64,000 nt of DNA from positions 19,045,001-19,109,000 of the forward strand of contig NC_079885.1 in the NCBI RefSeq assembly GCF_029227915.1, written 5' to 3'. Under the pieces are notes generated by a model. That model was not told the DNA's origin, did not search any database, and worked only from the letters and a program-made list of their open reading frames with translations. Origin of the DNA: Hydractinia symbiolongicarpus. Its lineage: Eukaryota; Cnidaria; Hydrozoa; Anthoathecata; Hydractiniidae. Positions 56,154 to 63,501 of this stretch are shown piece by piece. Position 1 is the first letter of the stretch; every line of letters begins with the position of its first letter. Both the position numbers and the translations under genes were made by a program.

Positions 56154-56225
56154 AAAGTAATCTTTTGTGACTGGAGACAGTCACAAAAATAACGAAAGCC
56201 TGGTTGTGCTCAGCTACATAAACAA

Positions 56226-56486
56226 ATGGACAAACTGTGACAAGAAGCTAAAGCCTTAGGTCTCAAAGGGTACTCTACGTTGAAGCGAATAGACCTTGTT
56301 GAAGCCATATGCAAAGTCAAGTATAAGGATGCGTCGACACAAACGGACGGACCGTACTGCGAGCCTTGTGCTAAAATTGCGTGGGGGAAAAATCTAGCTC
56401 AATATTTGAGGGATCTCGCTAAAAAACGTGTCGTACATGATGGCGACTTGCTCATAGATGAAGATACGGGAGAAGTGATCGTCTAG
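56226..56486 (+). pseudogene. SAP-like small protein with a single TGA at codon 5
   Basis: From ATG 56,226 the frame reads MDKL, TGA (56,238-56,240), then QEAKALGLKGYSTLKRIDLV, a SAP/Rho-N-type DNA-binding motif in which arginine is the expected residue at the TGA position. After it come a CEPC pair (about residues 48-51) and an acidic end. Initiation at an internal ATG is unlikely to be useful, because none precedes the motif. Everything else in the gene is intact, in a young element. It could be one fresh CGA-to-TGA mutation or a readthrough codon. Confidence 0.5.
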
Positions 56487-56528
56487 TATGTTGACCAACA
56501 TATTAGACTCTGTAGGCGGGTGGAGACT

Positions 56529-57191
56529 CTAGGTAGCGCTGGCATACTGCGCAGAATGCAGTTTTTTCATAAGCTCATCTTTGGCTTCTTGCCTGCCTTG
56601 CGCCAGCAACTCTGCGCGTTCATTCTCGTTGATGGATTTCACAGCTTTTTTCGTTCGTTGTCGGATCTGCTCCTTGAGTATCATGTAGCGCTGTTTTTCC
56701 TGCATGATCCATGTAAACTCGTAGTCTGAAATTGTACCATCTTGGATCGCTCTGGAAATCTTATCGTATACAGTGTCTAGCTTCAACTCTGCCAGGAGTT
56801 TGATGCATTCGTGCTTGTGCACCTTGTGCTCTAGTCGCTTCGAGGCATTCTTGAGGCCTACTTGGCCCATACCTACTGCAAGAGCCGCGGCTTCAAGACC
56901 AATTGCTATGGGGGCTCCGAATCCGGTTGCAAGTGTGGCTATACCTGCTGCGGAGGTGATGACAGTAACAGCAATCATACCATGATCAGCATACCGAAGC
57001 CCCATTCCCCAAAGCTTGAACTTTTTGTATAGTTTTTCTCTCTCCTTGATCTCAGCACGCAGGTACTGCTCGATTTCTTCGATCTTCTTGAGCCTGTAGA
57101 CCTGACTTTCTTGCTCCTGCGGAGCCGCCAGGCGATCAGGCTCATACTCAGGCGCACTTGGCGGCAAAGTTGGGTAAAGCTTATCAGCCAT
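56529..57191 (-). CDS. 220-aa Polinton membrane/coiled-coil protein
   Basis: A proline-rich N-terminus carries the inserted peptide DRLAAPQEQ at residues 19-27, followed by a charged helix (IEEIEQYLRAEIKEREKLYKK). A hydrophobic glycine/alanine-rich stretch spans about 70-115 (MIAVTVITSAAGIATLATGF and on), and a long charged helical C-terminus follows. The family recurs in cnidarian-type Polintons; its function is unknown, and a virion membrane role is likely. The start is fixed by AATAA-ATG, where the preceding gene's stop TAA touches the ATG, suggesting a joint transcript with 57192-57863. Confidence 0.65.
   Translation of the reverse strand: MADKLYPTLPPSAPEYEPDRLAAPQEQESQVYRLKKIEEIEQYLRAEIKEREKLYKKFKLWGMGLRYADHGMIAVTVITSAAGIATLATGFGAPIAIGLEAAALAVGMGQVGLKNASKRLEHKVHKHECIKLLAELKLDTVYDKISRAIQDGTISDYEFTWIMQEKQRYMILKEQIRQRTKKAVKSINENERAELLAQGRQEAKDELMKKLHSAQYASAT
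57110..57137 (-). repeat. 28-bp inserted repeat E1
   Basis: On the minus strand it reads GATCGCCTGGCGGCTCC then GCAGGAGCAAG, in frame as DRLAAPQEQ. Copy B at 54,062-54,090 has the same gene without it (a difference of 12 codons), as does copy A. Confidence 0.85.
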
Positions 57192-57863
57192 TTATTCTAT
57201 GAGTAAGTGCATCGTAATTCCGACGAACGAAACATTTTTTTCATGGTGATACTCGTCCGTCAGCATGAACTCCAGTCTGTCTGTTGAACCTTTCAGAGGA
57301 ACGTAGATTGGAGTGTCAAAACTCCATGTAAGCATGTCTCCCCATGCGTTTAACTCTTTGGTGGGAAGCAAAGCAAGAATTTTTGATTTTTTCCCATCCA
57401 GTAGGCAATCGTCTTCATCCAGCTGAGGGCAAACGAGTCTCAATCTTTGGTACACGTCAGTTTTGTAGAAGCTGTCATAGTCGCCTTTGGTAAAATACTT
57501 TTTTGCAGGGTTGTAGGGTAGCCCCATAAGCTCCTGTAGTTTTCGATGGATTACCACAGTATACCCGTCACTAACCCTAAGCCTACAGAGTCCATTTTTC
57601 AGGACAAACAGCTTAATCTTGTCCTGTGCTTGACTGTTGACGATGGCCGCGATATCCTCGATCTTGTACAGGCCGTTCATTATTTCAATTCGGGTAACAG
57701 TCTGATCAGGTCCTACTTTGCGTATTGTAAAATCGTTGTTACTGTAAAGGTTCAGCCATACGGGCCTGATACTTATCGATTTCAGGGCAATTCTCGTGTC
57801 CTGCCCTAGGTAATCGTCAAAAATCGTAGGCTTATCTATATCCGTGACATACAGCTGCCTCAT
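57192..57863 (-). CDS. Candidate minor capsid (penton/PX-like) protein, 223 aa
   Basis: Start MRQLYVTDID is preferred over an upstream in-frame ATG because copy B starts at the same point and the upstream ATG would overlap the divergent gene. Features in order: DTRIALKSISIRPVWLNLY (early strands), a GLYKIEDIAAIVNS helix, LCRLRVSDGYTVVI, GLPYNP, YQRLRLVCPQLDED, and a final PIYVPLKGSTDRLEFMLTD before ITMHLLIE. This strand-helix-strand order is seen in single-jelly-roll minor capsid proteins of Polinton-like viruses. The assignment is by pattern and context only. It is divergent from the 378-aa gene with 20 bp between the starts. Confidence 0.5.
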   Translation of the reverse strand: MRQLYVTDIDKPTIFDDYLGQDTRIALKSISIRPVWLNLYSNNDFTIRKVGPDQTVTRIEIMNGLYKIEDIAAIVNSQAQDKIKLFVLKNGLCRLRVSDGYTVVIHRKLQELMGLPYNPAKKYFTKGDYDSFYKTDVYQRLRLVCPQLDEDDCLLDGKKSKILALLPTKELNAWGDMLTWSFDTPIYVPLKGSTDRLEFMLTDEYHHEKNVSFVGITMHLLIE

Positions 57864-57883
57864 GTTTCTTTCTTTAAAGAGAC

Positions 57884-59020
57884 ATGAACATTTATAGCTA
57901 TAACCAAAAGGCAAAATACAAGTCCAATAGAGGTGAATGGCCTCTCGGTGTAATTAATCTAGAGCATCAAGACCTCTACGTTTCTACAGAATCACACATT
58001 CCTGTGACCTTCTCGATGTTCACGAAATACCCCATAAAAGTCCCCACTAACCTGTTGAACGACCCCGTAAGTGTAAATTGGACCGGTCAAGCCCTTGGCT
58101 ACTGGAATATACAAGTTAATTTCGCTTGTCATTGCGCTAGTACCGCCCTGGGTATATCCGCCAAACACTTGAATGGCTCCGTCCCTCTCATCAACAGTAT
58201 CTTTAAATTCCACGTCTATTACCACATGCGGCGTATCCTAGCGAGAATGAAGGTACCCATGCCATACGATGACGGCTTTTCCCAATACGAGAACCCCTAC
58301 TCTACATCTGGATATGCCCAGATTTGTCGTGAATATGGTGCCGACCCCAATGCCCATTACAAGTTTAAAGCTCTCATGTCCTCGCTCACAAATGGTAGAT
58401 GGTGGCCGCAAGTAGATGGTGATTGGGCCAAGTTTATCATGCCTACGAGCCAAGGCCTGACATCGGAAGGCCTGACGAAGCTTAGCGAGAGTATTCGTGT
58501 TTACGTGATTATACTACTAGGGTCCCAAGCTGATGCCAAGGCATCCCTTATAGGTTCGGATGCTGACAATTTCACAGCGAGACAGATACTACTACAGAAA
58601 TTCGAAGCCATGGTACAACGTGAGGAGAACGTAGGTCATGATATCACCGTGTTTCAAAAGGTGCTTCAATATGCCAGGACCCCAGTGAATTTTGCCGTGA
58701 TGCACCACGTGTACATGCTACCATCCGATATGAACCTGCGTATTGGTAAAATTGTGGGGTATAACAACAACGTCTTGATTGCGCCGGCGAGTGCGATGAT
58801 TGGCATAAGGCTAGACCTAAACAACAAGCCCATTAACACACAGCCTTTAAAACGAGTCAGACCTGGGCAAGAAATATCGAGGGGTGCCCTAAAACCGGGG
58901 TCTGAAAAGATGCCACCGATACCTCAGTCAGGAGATGGAAACCCTCACGAGGACACCAAGGCCACCTTGGTTACTGTGGGAGTATTATCGATCCTAATGT
59001 ACATTTGGTTGAAGAAATAG
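57884..59020 (+). CDS. 378-aa tail-anchored Polinton protein
   Basis: Starts MNIYSYNQKAKYKSNRGEW. A large soluble body includes VNWTGQALGYWNIQVNF, ILARMKVPMPYDDGFSQYEN, NGRWWPQVDGDW and YMLPSDMNLRIGKIVGYNNN, followed by a proline-rich linker and a single C-terminal membrane helix (residues about 359-376) ending KK. It is conserved in copies A and B, so it is a core gene of this Polinton lineage. Possibly a spike or an anchored minor capsid protein. I do not recognise a catalytic motif. Confidence 0.6.
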   Translation: MNIYSYNQKAKYKSNRGEWPLGVINLEHQDLYVSTESHIPVTFSMFTKYPIKVPTNLLNDPVSVNWTGQALGYWNIQVNFACHCASTALGISAKHLNGSVPLINSIFKFHVYYHMRRILARMKVPMPYDDGFSQYENPYSTSGYAQICREYGADPNAHYKFKALMSSLTNGRWWPQVDGDWAKFIMPTSQGLTSEGLTKLSESIRVYVIILLGSQADAKASLIGSDADNFTARQILLQKFEAMVQREENVGHDITVFQKVLQYARTPVNFAVMHHVYMLPSDMNLRIGKIVGYNNNVLIAPASAMIGIRLDLNNKPINTQPLKRVRPGQEISRGALKPGSEKMPPIPQSGDGNPHEDTKATLVTVGVLSILMYIWLKK

Positions 59021-59046
59021 GTGCTCATGCTGAGCCGTAGGCGATC
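59021..59046 (-). repeat. 28-bp inserted repeat E2 (intergenic, 26 bp)
   Basis: On the minus strand it reads GATCGCCTACGGCTCAGC then ATGAGCAC. In copy B the sequence AGGTG-TAAT is continuous at this point (about 55,155), while in copy C this repeat separates AGGTG from TAAT: a clean empty site. Confidence 0.75.
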
Positions 59047-59085
59047 TAATTTGTTGATCAACACATTAGACTCGAGCTTCGCGAT

Positions 59086-60417
59086 CTACGATTTTTTGGA
59101 ACTATGTTCCACGCTGCCACCCTTCCCAACGTAGGCCACAACAAGAGCAGCAGCGGCAGCGATCGCTATGTAGAGGTGTTTGGCTGCGTATTCAACAACT
59201 TTTGCTGCCACTCTGAAAAAGAACGAGACAACCGTGCCAATAATCCCTGGTAGCGCCGCACCTGCCTTACCTGCCAGGTATTTCAAAATTTTTCCAGGCC
59301 TTTCCAGCTGTTTTTGCAAAAAGCCCTTCCCTGCGGCACTTCCTGCCGCTGCAGCACCCGCTCCTCCACCACCTGTAACTGCGAGTACGATGGTGGAAAT
59401 CAGTAGACCAACAGCCGAGACGATGCTTGCTATAGTAATCCCTTGCTCCTTAAACAAAATTCTAAGCTTTTCAGCCAGAGATTTATCGCCTTTTGCGATT
59501 TTCATCAGCGTTTCCTTAATTGCTTTCAGTTGGCTCTGAGTGTCAGATGATAGTAAACCGTGTGCTTCTCGTACTGCTTCCTTTTGATCTTGGAGTCGTT
59601 CTAGATCTTCCCTAGCCCTTGCAATATCTTCGTTCCATATAGTTTGCTGTTCCTCTGATAGAGTCGCAGGTGTAGCCTTCTTCGTCTCAAGCCTTTTCAC
59701 CTTGGCTTCTGCTTTGGCGATCTCGCTGTCGTAGAAGATCATCTTGTTTTTCAGGTGCTTCAGGTTACCCCTTAGCGTTTGAAGCTCGAAGTTGAGCCCT
59801 CTTCTTTCACGCTCTGTGAAGGCTTGCTTTTGCTGAGCCGCTAGGCGATCGCTGGCGCCAAAGGGAGTCTCTTCGATCAGGCTCTCCGTTTCATCAAGGA
59901 TGTTCTCGAGCAGCGGCATCATTTCGATATCATCGGCCTTCTCTTGCTCCTGCTGAGCCGCTAGGCGATCAACGTGAACAATCTCGTTAAGGAGTTTCTG
60001 AGCCATTGCTTTACTACCTTTGTTTGGTGTAGTATAGTCGGTAAACCCCATGGTTCGCAAGCGATTTGTACCTAACCTCCTCCGTATCTCGGCAACGCTC
60101 CTTAATTCACCATGCCTTTTCGTGATCTCTATGCCATCGAAAAGAAGCTGGTTTCCCCGTGCCTCAAACTCGTTGTAATATCTCGCGATTGGCTGCCCCA
60201 GCTCCTCACCAAGGTGTTCGTAAAGATCGTCGACCTTTGATTTTAGTAGCTCTTCCCTCTGCCTTGTCGTGGTGTCTCGTGCTGAGCCGGATTGACCCTG
60301 CTCTTGCTCCTGATCTGGCGTTAGCGTGGAGCTGGCATCAGGCCTACTGAAATCCTCGTATGGAATGTTTTCCTCCGACGTAAAGTCGTCTCCTTCGTAT
60401 ATTGGATTAACCGGCAT
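59086..60417 (-). CDS. 443-aa coiled-coil and membrane Polinton protein
   Basis: An acidic N-terminus is followed by charged coiled coil (about 205-320), a conserved IAKGDKSLAEKLRILFKEQG, a glycine/alanine-rich hydrophobic segment (about 327-362), a second amphipathic/hydrophobic block (about 387-415), and a terminal helix near 416-431 before a basic tail. The pattern suggests a membrane-active virion protein, which is inference. Two inserted DRLAAQQ[EK]Q peptides lie at residues 150-158 and 190-198. It shares a 33-bp divergent promoter region with the capsid gene. Confidence 0.65.
   Translation of the reverse strand: MPVNPIYEGDDFTSEENIPYEDFSRPDASSTLTPDQEQEQGQSGSARDTTTRQREELLKSKVDDLYEHLGEELGQPIARYYNEFEARGNQLLFDGIEITKRHGELRSVAEIRRRLGTNRLRTMGFTDYTTPNKGSKAMAQKLLNEIVHVDRLAAQQEQEKADDIEMMPLLENILDETESLIEETPFGASDRLAAQQKQAFTERERRGLNFELQTLRGNLKHLKNKMIFYDSEIAKAEAKVKRLETKKATPATLSEEQQTIWNEDIARAREDLERLQDQKEAVREAHGLLSSDTQSQLKAIKETLMKIAKGDKSLAEKLRILFKEQGITIASIVSAVGLLISTIVLAVTGGGGAGAAAAGSAAGKGFLQKQLERPGKILKYLAGKAGAALPGIIGTVVSFFFRVAAKVVEYAAKHLYIAIAAAAALVVAYVGKGGSVEHSSKKS
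59823..59850 (-). repeat. 28-bp inserted repeat E3
   Basis: Minus strand GATCGCCTAGCGGCTC then AGCAAAAGCAAG, in frame (DRLAAQQKQ). It is preceded by GC, so the octamer GCGATCGC is formed. Absent at the same position in copy A. Confidence 0.85.
59943..59970 (-). repeat. 28-bp inserted repeat E4
   Basis: Minus strand GATCGCCTAGCGGCTC then AGCAGGAGCAAG, in frame (DRLAAQQEQ). Copy A has QKLLQRKEHIEM across this point, without the insertion. Confidence 0.85.
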
Positions 60418-60450
60418 TTATTTGAAAGGAAAATCAGCTAATAATAAAGC
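60418..60450. promoter_or_regulatory. 33-bp divergent promoter region between 443-aa and capsid genes
   Basis: Leftward, CAAATAA abuts the ATG of the 443-aa gene; rightward, CTAATAATAAAGC abuts the capsid ATG. With only 33 bp for two promoters, each motif must act very close to its start codon. Confidence 0.5.
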
Positions 60451-61734
60451 ATGAGTAACATATTCGGAACTAAGCTCGATCCCTACGCGGAGATTAAAAC
60501 GATGATGGCTATGAAGGGGAAGAAGCAGCGTGTAAAGGTAAGTCATGTGCCTAGTATGATTAATCAGAACGAGGACTTGTATGTTGACATTCCCAACATG
60601 GGGCAGAACGATGTAATTTTTCCAGGCAGTATCAAACTACTTTTCGATCTAGAACTTACGGGAACAAACACGAAGCGCACTATCGTCAGCAATATAGGTA
60701 AATCTTTGGTGCAAAATCTTCGTATCACTTTGAATGGCAACAAGGTGCAAAATATTAGCGATTTCAGCAACCTGGCGGTCTACCGGGACCTACGGCTGCC
60801 CAAGTTTGATCGGGAAAACAACTTGATCCTAGAGGGGATCAATCCGAACGACGGTACAATCCGCGCCCTACAGGTAAAAGCGACTGATCATGTAGGCACG
60901 GATGAAGAAAAAGCGATCGTCGCAGCCTACGGCAACAACTTTTGCATCCCTATCGGTAAAATGTTCGAACTCACGAGGGATCTGCCGTTCTACCAGCCAG
61001 GGCTACACGATAGGCTGCAATTCGTTATACATTTTGCATCATATGGTGACGTTATAAAGGATGCCGGTACCCCAGCTGTTGGAAGCACGGCAGCTAAACC
61101 CGCAGACAGTGCGCACAAGATCACTAATATCGCACTAGAGTTTGACAAGGTTAATAACGAGGATCTCGCGAGCGCTATGATGTCACGGTATAGTCGTTTG
61201 GCGCTACCTTATGAAAGGGTTCTCCGTAGCAAGGTTGTCACGATAAAAAAGGCTGATACCAGCTACAATTTGCAAATTGATACTCCAGCAAAAAGTTTAA
61301 AAGGCGTCTTATTATTGTTCGTAGATCCGGGGAAAGTGAAGGCTTACTCGGGTGCTAACGAGGTCTTCTACAACCCAAAGATCGAAAAAATCTGGATCAC
61401 TGTCGAGGGTGAGCCTAATGAGCTCTACACGCACGCGATGCTCCCGAAAGATCACCTCGAGCAGATCGTAAACTTATTCGGTAGCCACGATTCAAAGGTG
61501 ACGATTGGGCAGTTCTTCACAGAGAGATACGCCCTTTTTGTTGATTTCCGAGCATCACTTGATCATAGTCTCCATGGTTCGGGAAGGCCGTTACAGAGAT
61601 TGTCAGACGGTATAACCTTGCATATGACCAAGAAAGCAGACGGAACAGCGGGGGATATTAAATGCTACGTTTTCCTACTTCAAGATGCTCAGCTGAATAT
61701 CTTAGATGGGCGTTTTCACAGTGTCGAATATTAA
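60451..61734 (+). CDS. Polinton major capsid protein (double jelly roll type), 427 aa
   Basis: The conserved blocks of this family are all present: DVIFPGSIKLLFDLEL and ITLNGNKV (about 55-95), YRDLRLPKF, LHDRLQFVIHF, ITNIALEFD, MMSRYSRLALPYERVLR (about 245), SLKGVLLLFVDP, FYNPKIEKIWITVEGEPN (about 305), LHGSGR near 375, and a C-terminal DAQLNILDGRFHSVEY. Length and order fit the Polinton MCP (PY), an adenovirus-hexon relative that builds the icosahedral shell. The frame is fully open. The identification rests on remembered family patterns. Confidence 0.7.
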   Translation: MSNIFGTKLDPYAEIKTMMAMKGKKQRVKVSHVPSMINQNEDLYVDIPNMGQNDVIFPGSIKLLFDLELTGTNTKRTIVSNIGKSLVQNLRITLNGNKVQNISDFSNLAVYRDLRLPKFDRENNLILEGINPNDGTIRALQVKATDHVGTDEEKAIVAAYGNNFCIPIGKMFELTRDLPFYQPGLHDRLQFVIHFASYGDVIKDAGTPAVGSTAAKPADSAHKITNIALEFDKVNNEDLASAMMSRYSRLALPYERVLRSKVVTIKKADTSYNLQIDTPAKSLKGVLLLFVDPGKVKAYSGANEVFYNPKIEKIWITVEGEPNELYTHAMLPKDHLEQIVNLFGSHDSKVTIGQFFTERYALFVDFRASLDHSLHGSGRPLQRLSDGITLHMTKKADGTAGDIKCYVFLLQDAQLNILDGRFHSVEY

Positions 61735-61741
61735 AATAAAG
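61731..61741 (+). promoter_or_regulatory. AATAAAG start motif before the 132-aa gene
   Basis: The capsid gene ends in TAA and is followed directly by AATAAAG-ATG, so the motif could act both as start motif and as poly(A) signal of the capsid mRNA. Confidence 0.4.
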
Positions 61742-62140
61742 ATGGCAACTATCGGTGTTCTTGTGGCTGGTGCTGCGATTAACGCTCTAGCATTCTCGGG
61801 GAGTAACTATCTGTTCAGTAAGCTGTCAGGCCATGGTGAGGCCGAGCGTAAAAGGCACGACAAGGCGATTGAACAACAGCAAGCTGCTCAAGCACAGTGG
61901 GTAAGAGATCGGCAGGCAAAGATCGATTGGTATAACCATCAACGAGAGCTGAAAAGGCAGCCTGGAGAGAGCTTGAAGGTGCTCGATGAAGAGATGAGGG
62001 AGTACTATATCACAACGATCGAGAAGGCGCCTAAGTTATCCGACTTCTACACGCTCAGCAAGCAGCAACAAGACGGTGAGCTAACGTTCATCGTTGGATC
62101 CCTAGCCCTCCTTGGTTTTGCAGCGTACAAGTTCGCCTAG
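61742..62140 (+). CDS. 132-aa two-TM Polinton protein
   Basis: The start is placed at MATIGVLV (7 bp after the capsid stop, after AATAAAG) rather than at an upstream in-frame ATG inside the capsid gene. An N-terminal hydrophobic segment (residues about 2-25), SNYLFSKLSGHGEAERKRHD, a glutamine-rich charged helix, QLSDFYxxSKQQQDGEL-type motif, and a C-terminal helix (about 114-131) follow. A recurrent companion of the capsid gene in Polintons of this type; probably a virion membrane protein. Confidence 0.6.
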   Translation: MATIGVLVAGAAINALAFSGSNYLFSKLSGHGEAERKRHDKAIEQQQAAQAQWVRDRQAKIDWYNHQRELKRQPGESLKVLDEEMREYYITTIEKAPKLSDFYTLSKQQQDGELTFIVGSLALLGFAAYKFA

Positions 62141-62171
62141 ACATGTAAAATGTTTTCGATATGTAATTAAC

Positions 62172-63248
62172 ATGTTGAAACATATCATTACTCCAGAAGA
62201 AGCGAAAAAATTAGGCAGTATTTACTATACCCCTGAAAATTTATGGACTGGTCGGAAGTCTGTTAAATTGCTCGCTGAGCACAGTGGACTACCTAAAAAG
62301 AAAGTCGTACACTGGCTATCTCGTCAGTTGCTCTGGCTTAGACATATTCGAGGACCTAAAAGGATTGATTACCCGCATTTTACAATCACAAGGCCTAATG
62401 AAATGCACCAATTTGATTTGCTCTACATGCATCATGATCGCCTGTATGGCTTGAAATACAAATATATCCTCACAGGGATCGATGTAGCCTCGCGCTACAA
62501 GGTAGCTAGACCACTGAGAACGAAGAAAGCCAGCGAAGTCGCCGACATGATCAAGGACATTTACGCGAAGCCCGGAGGCAAAGCAGGACCTTTACGTTAT
62601 CCGAAGATCTTCCAGTGCGACAACGGTAGTGAGTTCAAGTCAGATGTGACAAAACTGCTAGAGGGCAATGGGGTCGAGATTAAGCGTGCAACCACCAAAT
62701 ATCATCATACGTTCACAGCCTTTGTCGAGTCCTATAACAAGGTGCTTGCGGAGAGACTGTTCAAGTCCCAGGATGCACAAGAGTTGGTCACTGATGAGAT
62801 TAGTAGCATCTGGGTCAAGCACTTGTACACCATCGTGAAAAGCATGAACAATACCAAAACTGCCATGATCGGTATGAAACCCAACAAGGCAATCAAGCTA
62901 GATGAAGTACCGCTTGCGAAAAATCGCCTGGCGGCTCCGCAGGAGCATGAAAAGCCTTTACCCGAGGACGGTCTTTACTTGTACCTGCTACAACCAAGAG
63001 AAGAGCATGGTGATGCTAAGCGACGTGCTACTGACGCCTGGTGGAGCAAAAAGACGTATAGACTCGACCGCATCGAGGCGGCCGTGTCAGCGGAAGGGCG
63101 ATCGCCTAGCGGCTCAGCAAGAGCAAGCCCGTCTAGCCGTCTGTTGTACTATCTTGCAGGTGGGCTAGAACGTAGTTTTGTGGCAGAGGAGCTCATGCTA
63201 ATCCCAGAGGATATTCAAGTACCTCCTGAGCATGTCAAGGAGTGGTAA
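62172..63248 (+). CDS. INT: Polinton retroviral-type integrase (D,D-35-E), 358 aa
   Basis: The start is chosen at MLKHIITPEEAKK, since the upstream codons overlap the 132-aa gene. An N-terminal helical region leads to HWLSRQLLWLRHI. The catalytic triad is D82 (QFDLLYM), D150 (FQCDNGSEF) and E186 (AFVESYNK), with exactly 35 residues between D150 and E186, as in retroviral integrases. The C-terminal chromo-like region (YLAGGLERSFVAEEL to VPPEHVKEW) has gained two insertions relative to copy A: RLAAPQEH at about 252-259 and GRSPSGSARASP near 310. It inserts the element's DNA into the host. The catalytic part looks functional. Confidence 0.88.
   Translation: MLKHIITPEEAKKLGSIYYTPENLWTGRKSVKLLAEHSGLPKKKVVHWLSRQLLWLRHIRGPKRIDYPHFTITRPNEMHQFDLLYMHHDRLYGLKYKYILTGIDVASRYKVARPLRTKKASEVADMIKDIYAKPGGKAGPLRYPKIFQCDNGSEFKSDVTKLLEGNGVEIKRATTKYHHTFTAFVESYNKVLAERLFKSQDAQELVTDEISSIWVKHLYTIVKSMNNTKTAMIGMKPNKAIKLDEVPLAKNRLAAPQEHEKPLPEDGLYLYLLQPREEHGDAKRRATDAWWSKKTYRLDRIEAAVSAEGRSPSGSARASPSSRLLYYLAGGLERSFVAEELMLIPEDIQVPPEHVKEW
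62922..62949 (+). repeat. 28-bp inserted repeat E5
   Basis: AATCGCCTGGCGGCTCC then GCAGGAGCATG, read in frame as RLAAPQEH inside the integrase. Copy A runs straight from AAAAAT to GAGGAATATCCC here. The net length difference is 27 bp. Confidence 0.8.
63100..63127 (+). repeat. 28-bp inserted repeat E6
   Basis: GATCGCCTAGCGGCTC then AGCAAGAGCAAG, preceded by GGGC so that GGCGATCGCC is formed. It is read in a different frame from E1, E3, E4 and E5 (GRSPSGSARAS). Copy A lacks it and the flanking extra codons. Confidence 0.85.
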
Positions 63249-63501
63249 ACTTTTCGAGTCAGATTTGAGTACACCTTACAATTCCAGCAAGCTTGCGGAC
63301 CTCTCAAAAATCTTCAACAACCCAATCCAAAAATGGTTCTGCCTTGGGTTTCTTACACCTTAAAAGGAAGCAATAGAGACCAGGTTCTGTCAGTAACATC
63401 GTGTCTGGATGAAGGGGGTCGATATCGACCCCCCTTGTCAAGGAGTGGTAAGCTGACAATATTTTTGTAGCCTCGTGAAGCTACAAAAAAGTTGAGTCTC
63501 G
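63249..63501. other. Polinton C intergenic region with small hairpin, no gene
   Basis: Lies between convergent integrase and KilA-N-type genes. It has an imperfect hairpin GGGGGTCGATATCGACCCCC near 63,416-63,435 and a second one around TTTTTGTAGCCTCGTGAAGCTACAAAAA near 63,463-63,490, possible transcript ends. CAAGGAGTGGTAA repeats the end of the integrase gene near 63,440. Confidence 0.5.
63463..63490. terminator. Hairpin at the convergent gene ends
   Basis: TTTTTGTAGC and GCTACAAAAA are exact inverted arms around CTCGTGAA. In a eukaryotic element this is more likely an mRNA 3' structure than a bacterial terminator. Confidence 0.35.

Noticed and set aside
38088-56486. Genetic code change with UGA as sense codon
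   Set aside because: Intact genes in copy C end normally with TAA, TAG or TGA-like stops, and broken genes carry all three stops, so a general code change is not supported; only occasional readthrough remains possible.
57110-63127. Bacterial (cyanobacterial) origin or contamination because of GCGATCGC
   Set aside because: The repeats sit inside Polinton genes with homologous neighbours in the same contig next to a eukaryotic tRNA array; only the short core resembles HIP1.
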